DNA of 64,000 nt from an uncultured Candidatus Melainabacteria bacterium (GCA_934718085.1 CAKUZL010000007.1:1-64000); one strand, 5' to 3'. Shown: positions 24,531 through 33,397, counted from the stretch's first letter. Numbers and translations: made by a program. Notes: generated by a model from the sequence alone, not told the origin.

Positions 24531-25421
24531 ATGACGATAAAAGACTGGTTTAATCAACGCAAAAAGCTTCAAACGGCGTACAGAGAGAACGACTACGTTC
24601 AAATCGACGACAACATCGGCAAATTGTGGCTGAAATGTTACAATTGCAACTCGCAGTTGCTGAAAAAAGACGTCGAGGAGAACCTTTTTGTGTGTCCCGA
24701 ATGCGGATTTCACTTCCGAATAAACGCGAAAACGCGCATTGCGCAGCTTTTTGACGAGGGAAGTTTCGATGAAAAATTCAAAGAAATTTTGCCGACCGAT
24801 CCGCTGGAATTTTTCGACACCGAAAGCTACAAAGACAGGCTCGTAAAGGCGAAAGCCAAAACCGGACTCGACGACGCGGTAATTTGCGGAACGGCACAAA
24901 TCGACGGACAGCCCGTGGTTGCAGCGGTTATGGACTTCGAATACATGGGCGGCTCGATGGGCAGCGTGGTCGGCGAAAAGATAACGCTGGCAATGGAATA
25001 CGCCCTCAAAAAACGGCTCCCGATGATTGCGGTGACGGCGTCGGGCGGCGCGAGAATGCAGGAAAGCGCGCTCAGCCTTATGCAGATGGCAAAAACGTCG
25101 TGCGCGGTCTCCCGCCTGAACGAAGCAGGAATTTTGTACGTGACCGTGCTTACCGAACCGACCTTCGGGGGCGTAACGGCAAGCTTTGCGACCATCGGAG
25201 ACATAATAATCGCCGAACAGGGCGCAAGAATAGGCTTTGCGGGCAGAAGGGTCATCGAACAGACCATCAAACAAAGTCTGCCGTCGGACTTTCAAACCGC
25301 GGAATACCTTATGAAATACGGTCAAGTGGACATTTTGTCGGAGCGCAAAAATCTCAAAGACACTCTGTCAAAAATTCTCAAACTCCACTCGAAAAATCAC
25401 GAAAGCAAGCAAAAAAACTGA
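24531..25421 (+). CDS. accD: acetyl-CoA carboxylase carboxyltransferase subunit beta
   Basis: A 296-residue AccD with an N-terminal four-cysteine zinc ribbon (CYNC..CPEC, about 34-56) and a crotonase-like carboxyltransferase domain (MDFEYMGGSMGSVVGEK, TASGGARMQESALSLMQMAK, TEPTFGGVTASFA, IGFAGRRVIEQT). With AccA it transfers CO2 from carboxybiotin to acetyl-CoA, making malonyl-CoA for fatty acids. The frame is open upstream; ATG 24531 (MTIKDWF) is preferred because family homology begins there and AGAGAAGA precedes it, but ATG 24516 is also possible. accA follows after 9 bp. Confidence 0.95.
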   Translation: MTIKDWFNQRKKLQTAYRENDYVQIDDNIGKLWLKCYNCNSQLLKKDVEENLFVCPECGFHFRINAKTRIAQLFDEGSFDEKFKEILPTDPLEFFDTESYKDRLVKAKAKTGLDDAVICGTAQIDGQPVVAAVMDFEYMGGSMGSVVGEKITLAMEYALKKRLPMIAVTASGGARMQESALSLMQMAKTSCAVSRLNEAGILYVTVLTEPTFGGVTASFATIGDIIIAEQGARIGFAGRRVIEQTIKQSLPSDFQTAEYLMKYGQVDILSERKNLKDTLSKILKLHSKNHESKQKN

Positions 25422-25430
25422 GGGAAGACG

Positions 25431-26375
25431 ATGCTGAAATTTGAAAAACCCTTATACGATATACTCGAAAAAATCGAGGAACTCAAAAAGTACGAAAAAA
25501 CTTCAAACAAGGACATGAGCGCCGAAATCGCAAAGTTTGAGGAGGATGCGGAAGCGTTTGCGAAGGAACTTTATTCCGACCTTACCCCGTCGCAAAAAAT
25601 CCAGATTTCGCGCTGCGAAAGCCGCCCGAACTTTGAGGATTACGTCATCGGGATGACCGAGGATTTCATCGAACTTCACGGGGATCGCGAGGGAACGGAC
25701 GACAGAGCGATTGTGGGCGGAATTTGCTCGCTGGACGGCATTCCCGTAATGCTCGTCGGGACGTTCAAAGGCAAAACCACGAAGGACAATTTGAACCACA
25801 ACTTCGGCATGCCCCAACCTCAAGGTTACAGAAAGGCGCTGAGGCTGTTTAAGCACGCGGAACGCTTCAAAATGCCGATAATCACGCTTATCGATACCCC
25901 GGGGGCGTATCCGGGCATAAAAGCGGAGGAAACCGCGCAAGGGCACGCGATTGCGGAGAATTTGAAGGAGCTTGCGAAACTGACGGTTCCGGTAATTGCC
26001 GTCATAACGGGCGAAGGCTGCTCCGGCGGTGCTCTCGGGCTTGCGGTCGCGAACAGGGTTTTGATGCTCGAACACGCATATTATACGGTAATTTCGCCCG
26101 AGGGGTGTGCGTCGATTTTGTGGCGTGACGCTTCGTTGGCGGATAAAGCCGCGGATGCCCTGAAAATAACCGCCGAAGACCTTTTGAAGCTCAAAATTGC
26201 CGATGACATCGTGAAAGAACCCCGAGGGGGTGCTCATAACGATATTGCAAAGGCTTCGGCGAATTTAAAACGCAAGTTGAAAAAACATCTGAACGAACTG
26301 CTCGCGATGAGCCCCGAAGAACTCAAAAATTCGCGTTACGAAAAATTCAGAAACCTCGGAGTATTCGTAAAATGA
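25431..26375 (+). CDS. accA: acetyl-CoA carboxylase carboxyltransferase subunit alpha
   Basis: A 314-residue AccA: the N-terminal LEFEKPL-type helix (LKFEKPLYDILEKIEELK), the DLTPSQKIQISRCESRPNF block, FIELHGDREGTDDRAIVGG, the substrate region GMPQPQGYRKALRLFKHAE, PIITLIDTPGAYPGIKAEE and TGEGCSGGALGLAVANRVLM. Partner of the AccD just upstream; together with AccB and AccC (not in this window) it forms ACC. Its stop overlaps the prmA start by 4 bp. Confidence 0.96.
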   Translation: MLKFEKPLYDILEKIEELKKYEKTSNKDMSAEIAKFEEDAEAFAKELYSDLTPSQKIQISRCESRPNFEDYVIGMTEDFIELHGDREGTDDRAIVGGICSLDGIPVMLVGTFKGKTTKDNLNHNFGMPQPQGYRKALRLFKHAERFKMPIITLIDTPGAYPGIKAEETAQGHAIAENLKELAKLTVPVIAVITGEGCSGGALGLAVANRVLMLEHAYYTVISPEGCASILWRDASLADKAADALKITAEDLLKLKIADDIVKEPRGGAHNDIAKASANLKRKLKKHLNELLAMSPEELKNSRYEKFRNLGVFVK

Positions 26376-27283
26376 AGGAATTCACCGAAATCGCGCTTAA
26401 AATCAACCCTCTTTACAGCGACATTGTCTGCAATATTTTCGAGGAAAATTTCGATTGCGAAGGAATCATCACCGAAACCGCAAAATACGAAAAAACCGAG
26501 CAGGTAAAGCTTGAAAACGATGTCGTAAAGGCTTATGTCACCGACGAAATCGACGAATCTCGTCTGAAAAAATTTTTTGAGGACCAAAAAAAAAGACTCA
26601 TCGAGCTGAAAATTTTTGACGAAGACCCGGGAAGCTTCGAAATAACCGTAACCAAGCAGGAAAACAAGGATTGGTCGAAAAAATGGAAGGAAAATTGGCG
26701 TCCGACGCACGTTTCCGCCAAAACCGTAATTTGTCCGAGTTGGTTGAATTACGAACCGACCGCCGGTGAAACCGTGATAACCGTTGACCCGGGAAACGCT
26801 TTCGGAACGGGCACTCACGCCACCACGGCGCTTTGCGTTCGCGCGATTGAAAAATACGTGAAACCGGGCGATGAAGTTGCCGATGTCGGCTGCGGTTCGG
26901 GGATTTTGGCGATTTGCGCGATAAAATACGGTGCAAAATCGGCGGACGCAACAGACAACGACGAAACCGTCATCGAAACGGCACGCGAAAACACGCAAAT
27001 CAACGGAGTTTCGGACAAAATAACCGTCAAATTCGGCTCAAGCGACGTTCTTCCCGACGAAAAATACGATTTCGTCGCGGCAAACATTTTACATAACGTT
27101 TTGGTCGAAATCATGCCCGACCTGAAACGGATAACCAAGCCCGGCGGAATGCTCTCGCTGAGCGGAATTTTGAAGGAAAAAGGCGCGCTCGTGCGTGCGG
27201 CTTACGAAAAATGCGGACTTACGCTTGTCGAAACGACGGAAGAAGGCGACTGGTGCTCGTTTGCGGTAAGGAAGGAAAAATGA
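26372..27283 (+). CDS. prmA: ribosomal protein L11 methyltransferase
   Basis: A 303-residue SAM methyltransferase with the PrmA N-terminal substrate domain (1-100), the linker DWSKKWKENWRP, VDPGNAFGTGTHATT, the SAM loop VADVGCGSGILAICAI and AANILHNVLVEIMPDL (NILHN in place of the usual NILAN/NIL-x-P). PrmA trimethylates lysines and the N-terminus of L11. Coupled by 4-bp overlaps to accA upstream and kdsB downstream. Confidence 0.93.
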   Translation: MKEFTEIALKINPLYSDIVCNIFEENFDCEGIITETAKYEKTEQVKLENDVVKAYVTDEIDESRLKKFFEDQKKRLIELKIFDEDPGSFEITVTKQENKDWSKKWKENWRPTHVSAKTVICPSWLNYEPTAGETVITVDPGNAFGTGTHATTALCVRAIEKYVKPGDEVADVGCGSGILAICAIKYGAKSADATDNDETVIETARENTQINGVSDKITVKFGSSDVLPDEKYDFVAANILHNVLVEIMPDLKRITKPGGMLSLSGILKEKGALVRAAYEKCGLTLVETTEEGDWCSFAVRKEK

Positions 27284-28014
27284 AAACGACAAAAACGGCA
27301 ATAATCATACCCGCGCGGTACAATTCATCGCGCCTGAGCGGCAAGCCGCTTCTCAAAGCGGGCGGAAAATCGGTCATACGGTGGGTTTGGGAGCGCGCAA
27401 AAAGCGCAAAGCTCGCCGACGAGGTCATTATCGCAACCGATGACGAAAGAATTTTCGACGAAGCGAAATCTTTCGGCGCAAACGTCGAAATGACCGCGGA
27501 AAGCCACTCCTGCGGAAGCGAACGTATAGCCGAAGTAGCGGAACGCCATCCCGAATTCGGAATAATCGTGAATTTACAGGGCGACGAGCCTTTGATAAAA
27601 CCCGAATGCATCGACGCCGTTACCGAACTTTTACAAAACGACGAAAACGCCGACATAACGACACTTTGCACGGAAATTACAGAAGAAGCTCAAAAAAACG
27701 ATGTCTCTGCGGTCAAGGCGGTTTTCGACAAAAACGGTTACGCAATGTATTTTTCGCGCAGCGTAATACCCTTCGAACGCAACAAAAACGCGGCTAAACA
27801 CTACAAGCATATCGGAATTTACGCCTACAGGCGCGAGGCTCTGTTCGATATGATAGGGTTCGAAAAAGCCGACTGTGAAAGGGCGGAAAGCCTCGAACAA
27901 CTTCGCGCGCTCTACAACGGCATGAAAATCAAAATCGCCGTAACCGACTACAATCCCGTGGGGATAGACACCCCGGCAGACTTCGAAGCGTTCAAAAAAC
28001 AAATCGAAGGCTGA
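27280..28014 (+). CDS. kdsB: 3-deoxy-manno-octulosonate cytidylyltransferase
   Basis: A 244-residue nucleotidyltransferase with IIIPARYNSSRLSGKPL (about 7-23, nucleotide-binding), EVIIATDDERI, IVNLQGDEPLI, YFSRSVIPF, HIGIYAYRREAL and ESLEQLRALYNG. KdsB activates Kdo to CMP-Kdo for LPS inner core synthesis. The frame is open upstream inside prmA; ATG 27280 overlaps the prmA stop and follows GGAAGGA. With KdsD and KdsC at 49.6-51.1 kb three of the four Kdo steps are in this window, evidence for an LPS outer membrane. Confidence 0.95.
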   Translation: MKTTKTAIIIPARYNSSRLSGKPLLKAGGKSVIRWVWERAKSAKLADEVIIATDDERIFDEAKSFGANVEMTAESHSCGSERIAEVAERHPEFGIIVNLQGDEPLIKPECIDAVTELLQNDENADITTLCTEITEEAQKNDVSAVKAVFDKNGYAMYFSRSVIPFERNKNAAKHYKHIGIYAYRREALFDMIGFEKADCERAESLEQLRALYNGMKIKIAVTDYNPVGIDTPADFEAFKKQIEG

Positions 28015-28095
28015 TTTCACATGAAAAGATTTTGTTTCAATTTTTTTAGTTGAAATTTTTATCGCTATAAGACTTATAAGCGTTCAAACAATACC

Positions 28096-28127
28096 AAAAA
28101 CCTCCCCGCACGGAGAGGTTTTTGTTT
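28096..28127. terminator. bidirectional intrinsic terminator
   Basis: AAAAACCTCC ccgcac GGAGAGGTTTTTGTTT separates the convergent kdsB and HEAT-repeat genes. Poly-A on one arm and poly-T on the other let it serve both strands. Confidence 0.8.
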
Positions 28128-28150
28128 AAGGAATATATAAATTGTATAAA

Positions 28151-29008
28151 CTACGCGCTTACGGATTTTTTCGATTGAGCCGATGCGCCGGGAACATTTT
28201 GCCAATTTGCAGCCATGATTTTTTTGAACGCTTTGAGCGCAGTATCTTCGAGTTCGCCGAGTTCTTCCGCCGCGATGATGAGGCTTCTGAGGGGGATGAG
28301 GGCGCGTTGGTCGCGAAGCAATCCGAGTGCTGCAGCGGCACCTGCTCTGACAAGTTCGTTTTCATTTTTGTTTTCGAGAACTTCGATTAACGCGGGAACG
28401 GCAGCTCTGTCGTTGAGTTTGCCGAGCGAAGTGACGGCGTAAATTCTGACGTTGACCCATTCGTCTTTGAGCATTTTGATTACGTGTTCGGCGGCTTTGG
28501 CGTTGCCGATTTCGCCGAGAGCGCGGGTAGCGTCGCAGCGGACGTTGATTTTTTCGCTGTCGAGAACTTCGATGAGTGCGTCGGTAGCGATGTCGCCGAT
28601 TTCAATGAGTGCGTCGGTTGCGGTTATGCAAACTTGCGAATTTTCGTCATTGAGGGCTTCTACCAAAGGTTCAACAACCTCTTTACCGCCGAGTCTGCCC
28701 AAAGCGCGAGCCGCTCTGACTCTGACGTCGACGTTTCTGTCTTCGCGCAGGGATTCGATAAGAGGGAAAGTTGCCGCGGGGTCACCGAGTTCGCCGAGAG
28801 CGCGAGCCGCATACAAACGTACCGAGCCGTTTTTATCGTTTTTGAGGACATCGATAAGAGGTTCGACGGCAGCCGAATCGCCTGTTTCTCCGAGAATTCT
28901 CGCGGCATTGTAACGCACTTTTTCGGAGTTACTTGTTCTCAAATCGTTTAACAATTCATCAAAAGTTTTTTTGGGTTGTTTCTTACGAACATTAATACTT
29001 AATGCCAT
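28151..29008 (-). CDS. HEAT-repeat (PBS lyase-type) scaffold protein
   Basis: A 285-residue all-helical protein made of about eight 31-residue HEAT repeats (VRYNAARILGETGDSAAVEP, VRLYAARALGELGDPAATFP, VRVRAARALGRLGGKEVVEP, VRCDATRALGEIGNAKAAEH and others). The repeats resemble the PBS lyase HEAT-like family found with cyanobacterial phycobilisome lyases but also in many unrelated scaffolds. No catalytic domain, signal or membrane part. ATG 29008 is chosen for its GGAGG at 29014-29018; ten upstream in-frame codons lack one. The repeats are very regular, so they probably are under selection as a rigid binding surface. The partner is unknown. Confidence 0.85.
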   Translation of the reverse strand: MALSINVRKKQPKKTFDELLNDLRTSNSEKVRYNAARILGETGDSAAVEPLIDVLKNDKNGSVRLYAARALGELGDPAATFPLIESLREDRNVDVRVRAARALGRLGGKEVVEPLVEALNDENSQVCITATDALIEIGDIATDALIEVLDSEKINVRCDATRALGEIGNAKAAEHVIKMLKDEWVNVRIYAVTSLGKLNDRAAVPALIEVLENKNENELVRAGAAAALGLLRDQRALIPLRSLIIAAEELGELEDTALKAFKKIMAANWQNVPGASAQSKKSVSA

Positions 29009-29038
29009 CTTATACCTCCATACGATTAAATTTTTCAC

Positions 29039-29364
29039 TTACTCGGTAATAAAGTTTTTTTGAAATCAAAAATTGCCTTTTTCGGATACTTTGTTAAGAT
29101 TTTTTTACATTTACTTATGTTTCATTTGTTTATATCTTTGTTTTTATGATGTAAAAAGAACACTTATTTGTCCGTATATGCATGTTAGCACTTTTTTCGA
29201 AAGGTACCTAATTTTTGTTACAAAAATTAATATTAATACACGAGATTTTGCCCCTAAATCGGTAAAGATAAGCTTACCGCACGGGTTTTCGATTTTAACA
29301 TTTTTTAACATTTTTGTAAAGTTTTGGTATAATATTGTTGCAAAAATGTGAACGGAAAAACGGC
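29039..29364. promoter_or_regulatory. AT-rich intergenic block with promoter
   Basis: Strongly AT-rich spacer between divergent genes. TATAAT (29328-29333) lies before the small zinc-binding gene; the inverted repeat AATTTTTGTTACAAAAATT (about 29210-29228) is the main other structure. No gene is seen. Confidence 0.5.
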
Positions 29365-29607
29365 GTGTATATTGCGGAATTACTTTATTTGACGGTAAAA
29401 AGACTGATTTCGGCGCGAAAAAAGCGGGCTCCCGAGCAGGTGCCCGCGCAGGAAGAATGCCGGCATGTTTTTTTGCCGATAGATTCGACGAAGGAAATTT
29501 TGGCATGCTCGAAATGCGGGAAAGTCGTGCGGCGGCGGGATTTTTACGGGAAAAATTTTTTCGAAAACGGCAAGGACGAAAATGCGGGAAACGCAGAGGG
29601 CTCGTAA
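29365..29607 (+). CDS. small zinc-binding protein of unknown function
   Basis: An 80-residue basic protein. The GTG at 29365 is chosen because an earlier TTG in the frame lies on the promoter -10. After an N-terminal helix (YIAELLYLTVKRLISARKK) come C-x2-H (near ECRHVF) and C-x2-C (ACSKCGKVV) about 20 residues apart, a likely one-zinc ribbon, and an Asn/Gly/Lys-rich tail. Similar CSKCGKV fingers occur in small phage and housekeeping proteins; I do not recognise the exact family. The real end is uncertain because the DNA becomes GC-rich and repetitive right after the stop. Confidence 0.5.
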   Translation: MYIAELLYLTVKRLISARKKRAPEQVPAQEECRHVFLPIDSTKEILACSKCGKVVRRRDFYGKNFFENGKDENAGNAEGS

Positions 29608-30190
29608 ATACGGAGTGCACGGGGAGTTTTTTCGAGTCGCGAAGATAAAGGCGCGGTAAACCGGGCGGGCGCGGGCGGTTTGCAATCACGGAGCATGCGG
29701 GAAGGTTTCCGGGCGGTAAAAATAATAACGCGGCAGGCATGGAGGGTTTGCGCACCGAGCATGCGGGAATGTTTTACGGACGGTAAAAATAATAACGCGG
29801 CAGGCATGGTGGGTTTGCGCACCGGCACGGATGTCGCGCGAAATTTTGTTTCCGATTGCTCCTCGGGCGGAGCCCGAAACAATACGGACGTCGTGCGAAC
29901 GACGATTTTGCAGAGGCATGCCCGACGTTTGAAACCGTGCGCGGTCACAACCGGGGAAAACGTTGAAAGCGGCAAATTTCGCCGGGATTAAGCACGGGAG
30001 GCATGCCCGACGATAAAAACGGTGAACGCTCCGTGCGGCGCAAGAGCTTCGACCCGACGAATTCGACAAAATCGACAAAGTTACTGGCAAGTCGGCGCGG
30101 TAACCGGTAAATTGTTGCGGCAACCCGTAAAACGGCGTAATCCCCCTCAGGTAAGCCGTTAATCGACGCGGTACCCGCGGGACAAATGTT
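29608..30190. other. GC-rich gene-free block
   Basis: Composition jumps to GC-rich right after the small zinc-protein gene. Open frames on both strands exist but have no protein-like pattern and are disrupted by a one-base difference between repeat copies. It contains a tandem duplication (29691-29823) and repeated GGCATGCCCGACG (about 29917 and 30001). Confidence 0.55.
29691..29823 (+). repeat. two-copy tandem repeat, 66-67 bp
   Basis: Copy 1 (29691-29756) and copy 2 (29757-29823) both begin GAGCATGCGGGAA and share CGGTAAAAATAATAACGCGG and GGGTTTGCGCACC. Copy 2 has one extra base, so reading frames are not conserved, which argues against coding. Confidence 0.85.
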
Positions 30191-30709
30191 TTAGTCTTCG
30201 GAGGGGATCATCGGAACGGTGACGACGAGTTTGTGCGATTTTTGGATTTTCGTAACTTTTTCGACGTCCGCTTTGCCCGCAAATATTATGTTTTGAGAGA
30301 ACGAGACCGATTTTGTCGAGGAGGCGTCTTTTTTGACGAGATTTCCCGAAACCCTTACGGCGTTTTCTTTTACGTTAATCGTAACGTTGTCGGGGTTGTT
30401 GTCGAATTCTCTGAGGTTGATTGTGATAACAAACTTGTCTTTTTCCGCTTTGACGGCGACGGGCATGGTCTTTTCGGCAGTCGACGAGATATTTTCGGGG
30501 GTTTTGCCCGAGAAGAACGTTTTAAACGGAGCGAAGCCGAAGCGGTTGGTATTTGCGTCGATGACGGCGTAAACCGCAATGAAAATGCCCAAAAATACCG
30601 CAACGATAAAAATAATATATTTCAAAGCCTTGATGTTGTTTTTGGTTGAAATGTTCTCGTTTTCCGCGGAATTTGCGGGATTTTGAGGGTTTAAATTTTC
30701 GTTGTCCAT
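30191..30709 (-). CDS. membrane-anchored Hsp20/alpha-crystallin-like protein
   Basis: A 172-residue protein: Asn-rich N-terminus (1-28), one membrane helix (about 29-50, YIIFIVAVFLGIFIAVYAVI), a linker and a C-terminal alpha-crystallin-like beta-sandwich (about 92-170): KFVITINLREFDNNPDNVTI, VKENAVRVSGNL, SVSFSQNIIFAGKADVEKV and KLVVTVPMIP match the strand order of small heat-shock proteins (the xVSGxR-like and L-x-V-T-V-P motifs). Small heat-shock proteins are normally soluble; this one would be held at the membrane with its domain probably outside the cytoplasm. It lies after the acidic-protein gene on the same strand. The match is by pattern, so the function is tentative. Confidence 0.65.
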   Translation of the reverse strand: MDNENLNPQNPANSAENENISTKNNIKALKYIIFIVAVFLGIFIAVYAVIDANTNRFGFAPFKTFFSGKTPENISSTAEKTMPVAVKAEKDKFVITINLREFDNNPDNVTINVKENAVRVSGNLVKKDASSTKSVSFSQNIIFAGKADVEKVTKIQKSHKLVVTVPMIPSED

Positions 30710-30797
30710 AAAAAAACCTTTATTTTCCGTAAAATCGTCAATAAGAAAATAAATCCGTGTTTCGGGAAAAACAACACCCCTGTCGGGTTAGCCGAAA

Positions 30798-31658
30798 TCA
30801 GTCGTTGTCGGTCATAACAAACAGGCTGATGAGCGAATTTATTTTTGTTGCTTGGTTTTTGCAATCTCTGACGTTTTTCTCGTTTTGCGCGATGATGGCG
30901 CGGCATTCGTCGATTTTGCGGTTGCAATCGTCGATTTCGCCCGCCAGAAAGTCTTGGATTTGTTGAGCTTCCGCCAGAACGTTTTTGAGCGAGACGCCGA
31001 GGGCTTCCATTGTTTGACAGATAATTTGCGCGCCGGCTTGTTTTGAAACTCCCGCGGGCAGACCTGCGACCAATTTATCTAAAATGGCTACATTTGAAGG
31101 GATTTCGATATTTTCGTCGGAGAGTAAAATTTCGTCGTCGGGCTCTTCCGTGAGAATTTGTTCTTCGTGAGCGGGTTCTTCTTCGGTGAGCGCGGGCTCT
31201 TCGGTTAAAACGGGCTCGGCGGGCTCTTCGTGAACTTCGTCGACGGTGTTTTCGACAAACTCCGGTTCTTCCGCCGTTTCAAGAGTTTGTGCGGGTTCGT
31301 CGTTTTCAAAGACGGGTTCTTCGTGAATTTCTTCGACTGACTCGGTTGTCTCGACGGTTTGAGCAAAGTCTTCGGGGTATTCTTCCGGAATTTCGACGGG
31401 TTCGGACTCGGTCGGCAACTCGTTTTCGGGCGAAACTTCGCCGTAAACGACGGGTTGTTCGGGCTCGAAATGTTCTTCCGGAGCGGTTTGCGCGTTTACT
31501 TCTTCCAATGTTTGTTGAAAATCGACTGTCGGCTCGGCGACGACGTCTTGTTGAAACTCTTCCGGTTGAGGAGTTTCCGTCGTTTTCGGAGCACGTTTTT
31601 TCATTAAAGCTTCAATAATCTTTTTCCCTACATTTTCCGGTATTTGGTTGGCAGACAT
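30798..31658 (-). CDS. acidic Pro/Glu-rich protein with helical C-terminus
   Basis: A 286-residue very acidic protein with three parts: a short helix (1-30, PENVGKKIIEALMKKRAPK), a long disordered acidic region (about 35-190) of repeated EEP, EPV, ETAEEP and TEEPALTEE motifs, and a helical end (about 195-286) with VAILDKLVAGLPAGVSKQAG and a cysteine-bearing coiled coil (CNRKIDECRAIIAQNEKNVR). ATG 31658 is chosen over a codon seven residues earlier for its better homology-like start and position after AGGGATTTTAC. The layout suggests a cytoplasmic adaptor whose ends bind partners. I do not recognise the family. Confidence 0.65.
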   Translation of the reverse strand: MSANQIPENVGKKIIEALMKKRAPKTTETPQPEEFQQDVVAEPTVDFQQTLEEVNAQTAPEEHFEPEQPVVYGEVSPENELPTESEPVEIPEEYPEDFAQTVETTESVEEIHEEPVFENDEPAQTLETAEEPEFVENTVDEVHEEPAEPVLTEEPALTEEEPAHEEQILTEEPDDEILLSDENIEIPSNVAILDKLVAGLPAGVSKQAGAQIICQTMEALGVSLKNVLAEAQQIQDFLAGEIDDCNRKIDECRAIIAQNEKNVRDCKNQATKINSLISLFVMTDND

Positions 31659-31716
31659 TGTAAAATCCCTCTTTCTCACAATCTTACAACGATTTTACAC
31701 GAAAACAAGATATTTT

Positions 31717-33087
31717 TCAACTTTGTTTCTTTAAAATTAATTTTTTCCTGATTGCGTAAATCGGGAAACCCGCACCGGTAATGATTAAGCCGGGAATCGT
31801 GTACATCGGTTTCCCGACCGTCAGCCCGACAACGATGAACCCCGAAATCAGCAGGAAGGTGATTATGACGAGGTTGTTGACTCTGAAAATTCCGCGTTTT
31901 CGGACTGCACTTTTTCTGAGTCTGAAAATGCCCGCAATCGTGAGCATATAGAAAATCAGCGACGAGTAAATTACGTAATCCAAAAGAGCGGAGTACGAGC
32001 CCCAAAGAATGAGCGCACATATCCAAAAACATTGAAAATAAAGCGAATTTACGGGAACTTTCGTTTTGCGGTCGATTTTTGCGAGCGCGCGGAAGAAAAG
32101 TTTGTCTCGGGCGGTTTTGCAGTAAATTCTCGAACCCGACAAAATCATGCCGTTTGCGCATCCGATTGCCGAAATTACGATAATCAGCGCAATAATTTTC
32201 AGTCCCGCGGAGCCGAAAATGACACTCGCAAGCTGAGCCGCGACTGTGTCTTCGGGCGAAATTTTGATGAGTTCGAGCGGAATTGCCCCGAGGTACACGA
32301 TGTTTATCGCAAAATAAAGCGCGATGACGCAAAATGTGCCGTATAAAAGGGCTTTTGGGATATTTCGGGCGGGTTTTTTGACCTCGGAAGCGATGAAAGT
32401 CACGTTATTCCAGGTTATCGAGGCGAAACTCGAGCCCACGAGCGCCGCCGACATTACGGAAAGAAAATTTCCGAACCCCGAAAACGTCGGTAAATTCATA
32501 TTTGCAAGGAAAATTTGAGGTTTGAACCCGAAAACCGTTCCGCAAAAGATTACGAAAACGACCGCCAAAATTTTTGTGACGGTGAAAAGATTTTGAACGA
32601 ACATTCCTTCTTTGATTCCGCGGGTATTGATGTACGTAATCGCGCAAACGACCGCCGCGGCAAGCAATTGGCACGAATTTACGTTAAAATTCCCTATCGA
32701 AAAAAGTACGTTGTATTCGCTGAAAAACGGAAAAATCAGCCCGAGGAACTTTGCGAATGCGATGTTTACGGCGGCGAGCGTGCCCGTCTGAATTACCGCA
32801 AAAAGCGTCCAGGCGTAGACAAATGCGAATTTTTCTCCGAAAATTTTCTTTATATATATATATTGACCGCCGTCGTCGGGCAGGGTCGAAGACAGTTCCG
32901 CGTAGCACAAAGCTCCGCAAATCGTCATTATTCCCGAAATTATCCAACACAAAAGCAGCATAAGCCCCGAGTTCGTGAGCCTTGACATTTCCGCGGAGAC
33001 AATGAAAATTCCGCTGCCTATCATTGAGCCCGCGACTATCGAAATCGCGTCATTCAGCCCCAGGGTTCGTTTAATTCTCTTGTTCAT
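31717..33087 (-). CDS. APC-family amino-acid permease
   Basis: A 456-residue membrane protein with 12 predicted helices. Near the start it has AISIVAGSMIGSGIFIVSAE, the unwound helix-1 glycine motif of the APC superfamily, followed by the PDDGGQYIYIKKIFG loop typical of the LAT/AdiC-like branch, and NVTFIASEVKKPARNIPKAL, the conserved segment after helix 6. It probably exchanges or imports amino acids; the substrate cannot be told. ATG 33087 is chosen; the 14 codons upstream are hydrophobic and lie in the possible leader hairpin region. It is transcribed alone after a leader that contains a terminator. Confidence 0.85.
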   Translation of the reverse strand: MNKRIKRTLGLNDAISIVAGSMIGSGIFIVSAEMSRLTNSGLMLLLCWIISGIMTICGALCYAELSSTLPDDGGQYIYIKKIFGEKFAFVYAWTLFAVIQTGTLAAVNIAFAKFLGLIFPFFSEYNVLFSIGNFNVNSCQLLAAAVVCAITYINTRGIKEGMFVQNLFTVTKILAVVFVIFCGTVFGFKPQIFLANMNLPTFSGFGNFLSVMSAALVGSSFASITWNNVTFIASEVKKPARNIPKALLYGTFCVIALYFAINIVYLGAIPLELIKISPEDTVAAQLASVIFGSAGLKIIALIIVISAIGCANGMILSGSRIYCKTARDKLFFRALAKIDRKTKVPVNSLYFQCFWICALILWGSYSALLDYVIYSSLIFYMLTIAGIFRLRKSAVRKRGIFRVNNLVIITFLLISGFIVVGLTVGKPMYTIPGLIITGAGFPIYAIRKKLILKKQS

Positions 33088-33106
33088 GAAACAAGTGTAA
33101 CATAAA

Positions 33107-33249
33107 CAAAAAAAAGCCGTGAAGTTCACGGCTGTAAATTAGGGATATGTGTATTGTCTTTTTCTAAGGAGTATAGTTGAATTGTAGACCCAAGTTCGAA
33201 AATTTAAATCATATAAAATTATGAATAAATGTAACAAAAATCTTCACGG
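33107..33249 (-). promoter_or_regulatory. possible attenuator in the leader of the amino-acid permease gene
   Basis: Minus-strand AGCCGTG aactt CACGGCT followed by eight T (33107-33133) is a complete intrinsic terminator, yet it lies 20-46 bases upstream of the permease start and no gene on that strand precedes it. Segment CCGTGAAG (33242-33249) further upstream can pair fully with CTTCACGG of the terminator, which would open it. A terminator/antiterminator switch, or a small RNA ending here, are both possible. Confidence 0.45.
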
Positions 33250-33397
33250 TTTACATCGAAAAAAGTATTTACAAACGGGAAAAAACAGTGAGAGCGCGAC
33301 GATTGAAAAATTTCCGTTACGAATGTCCGACGGGAGTATGCAGAAAAACTTTGAAACCGGTACAATAGGAAGGTAAACGCCGAAATACGATGAGGGC

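Noticed and set aside
29680..30123. Open frames on both strands in the GC-rich block
   Set aside because: Tandem copies differ by one base so the frame is not kept, composition follows the DNA rather than a protein, and no domain pattern is seen.
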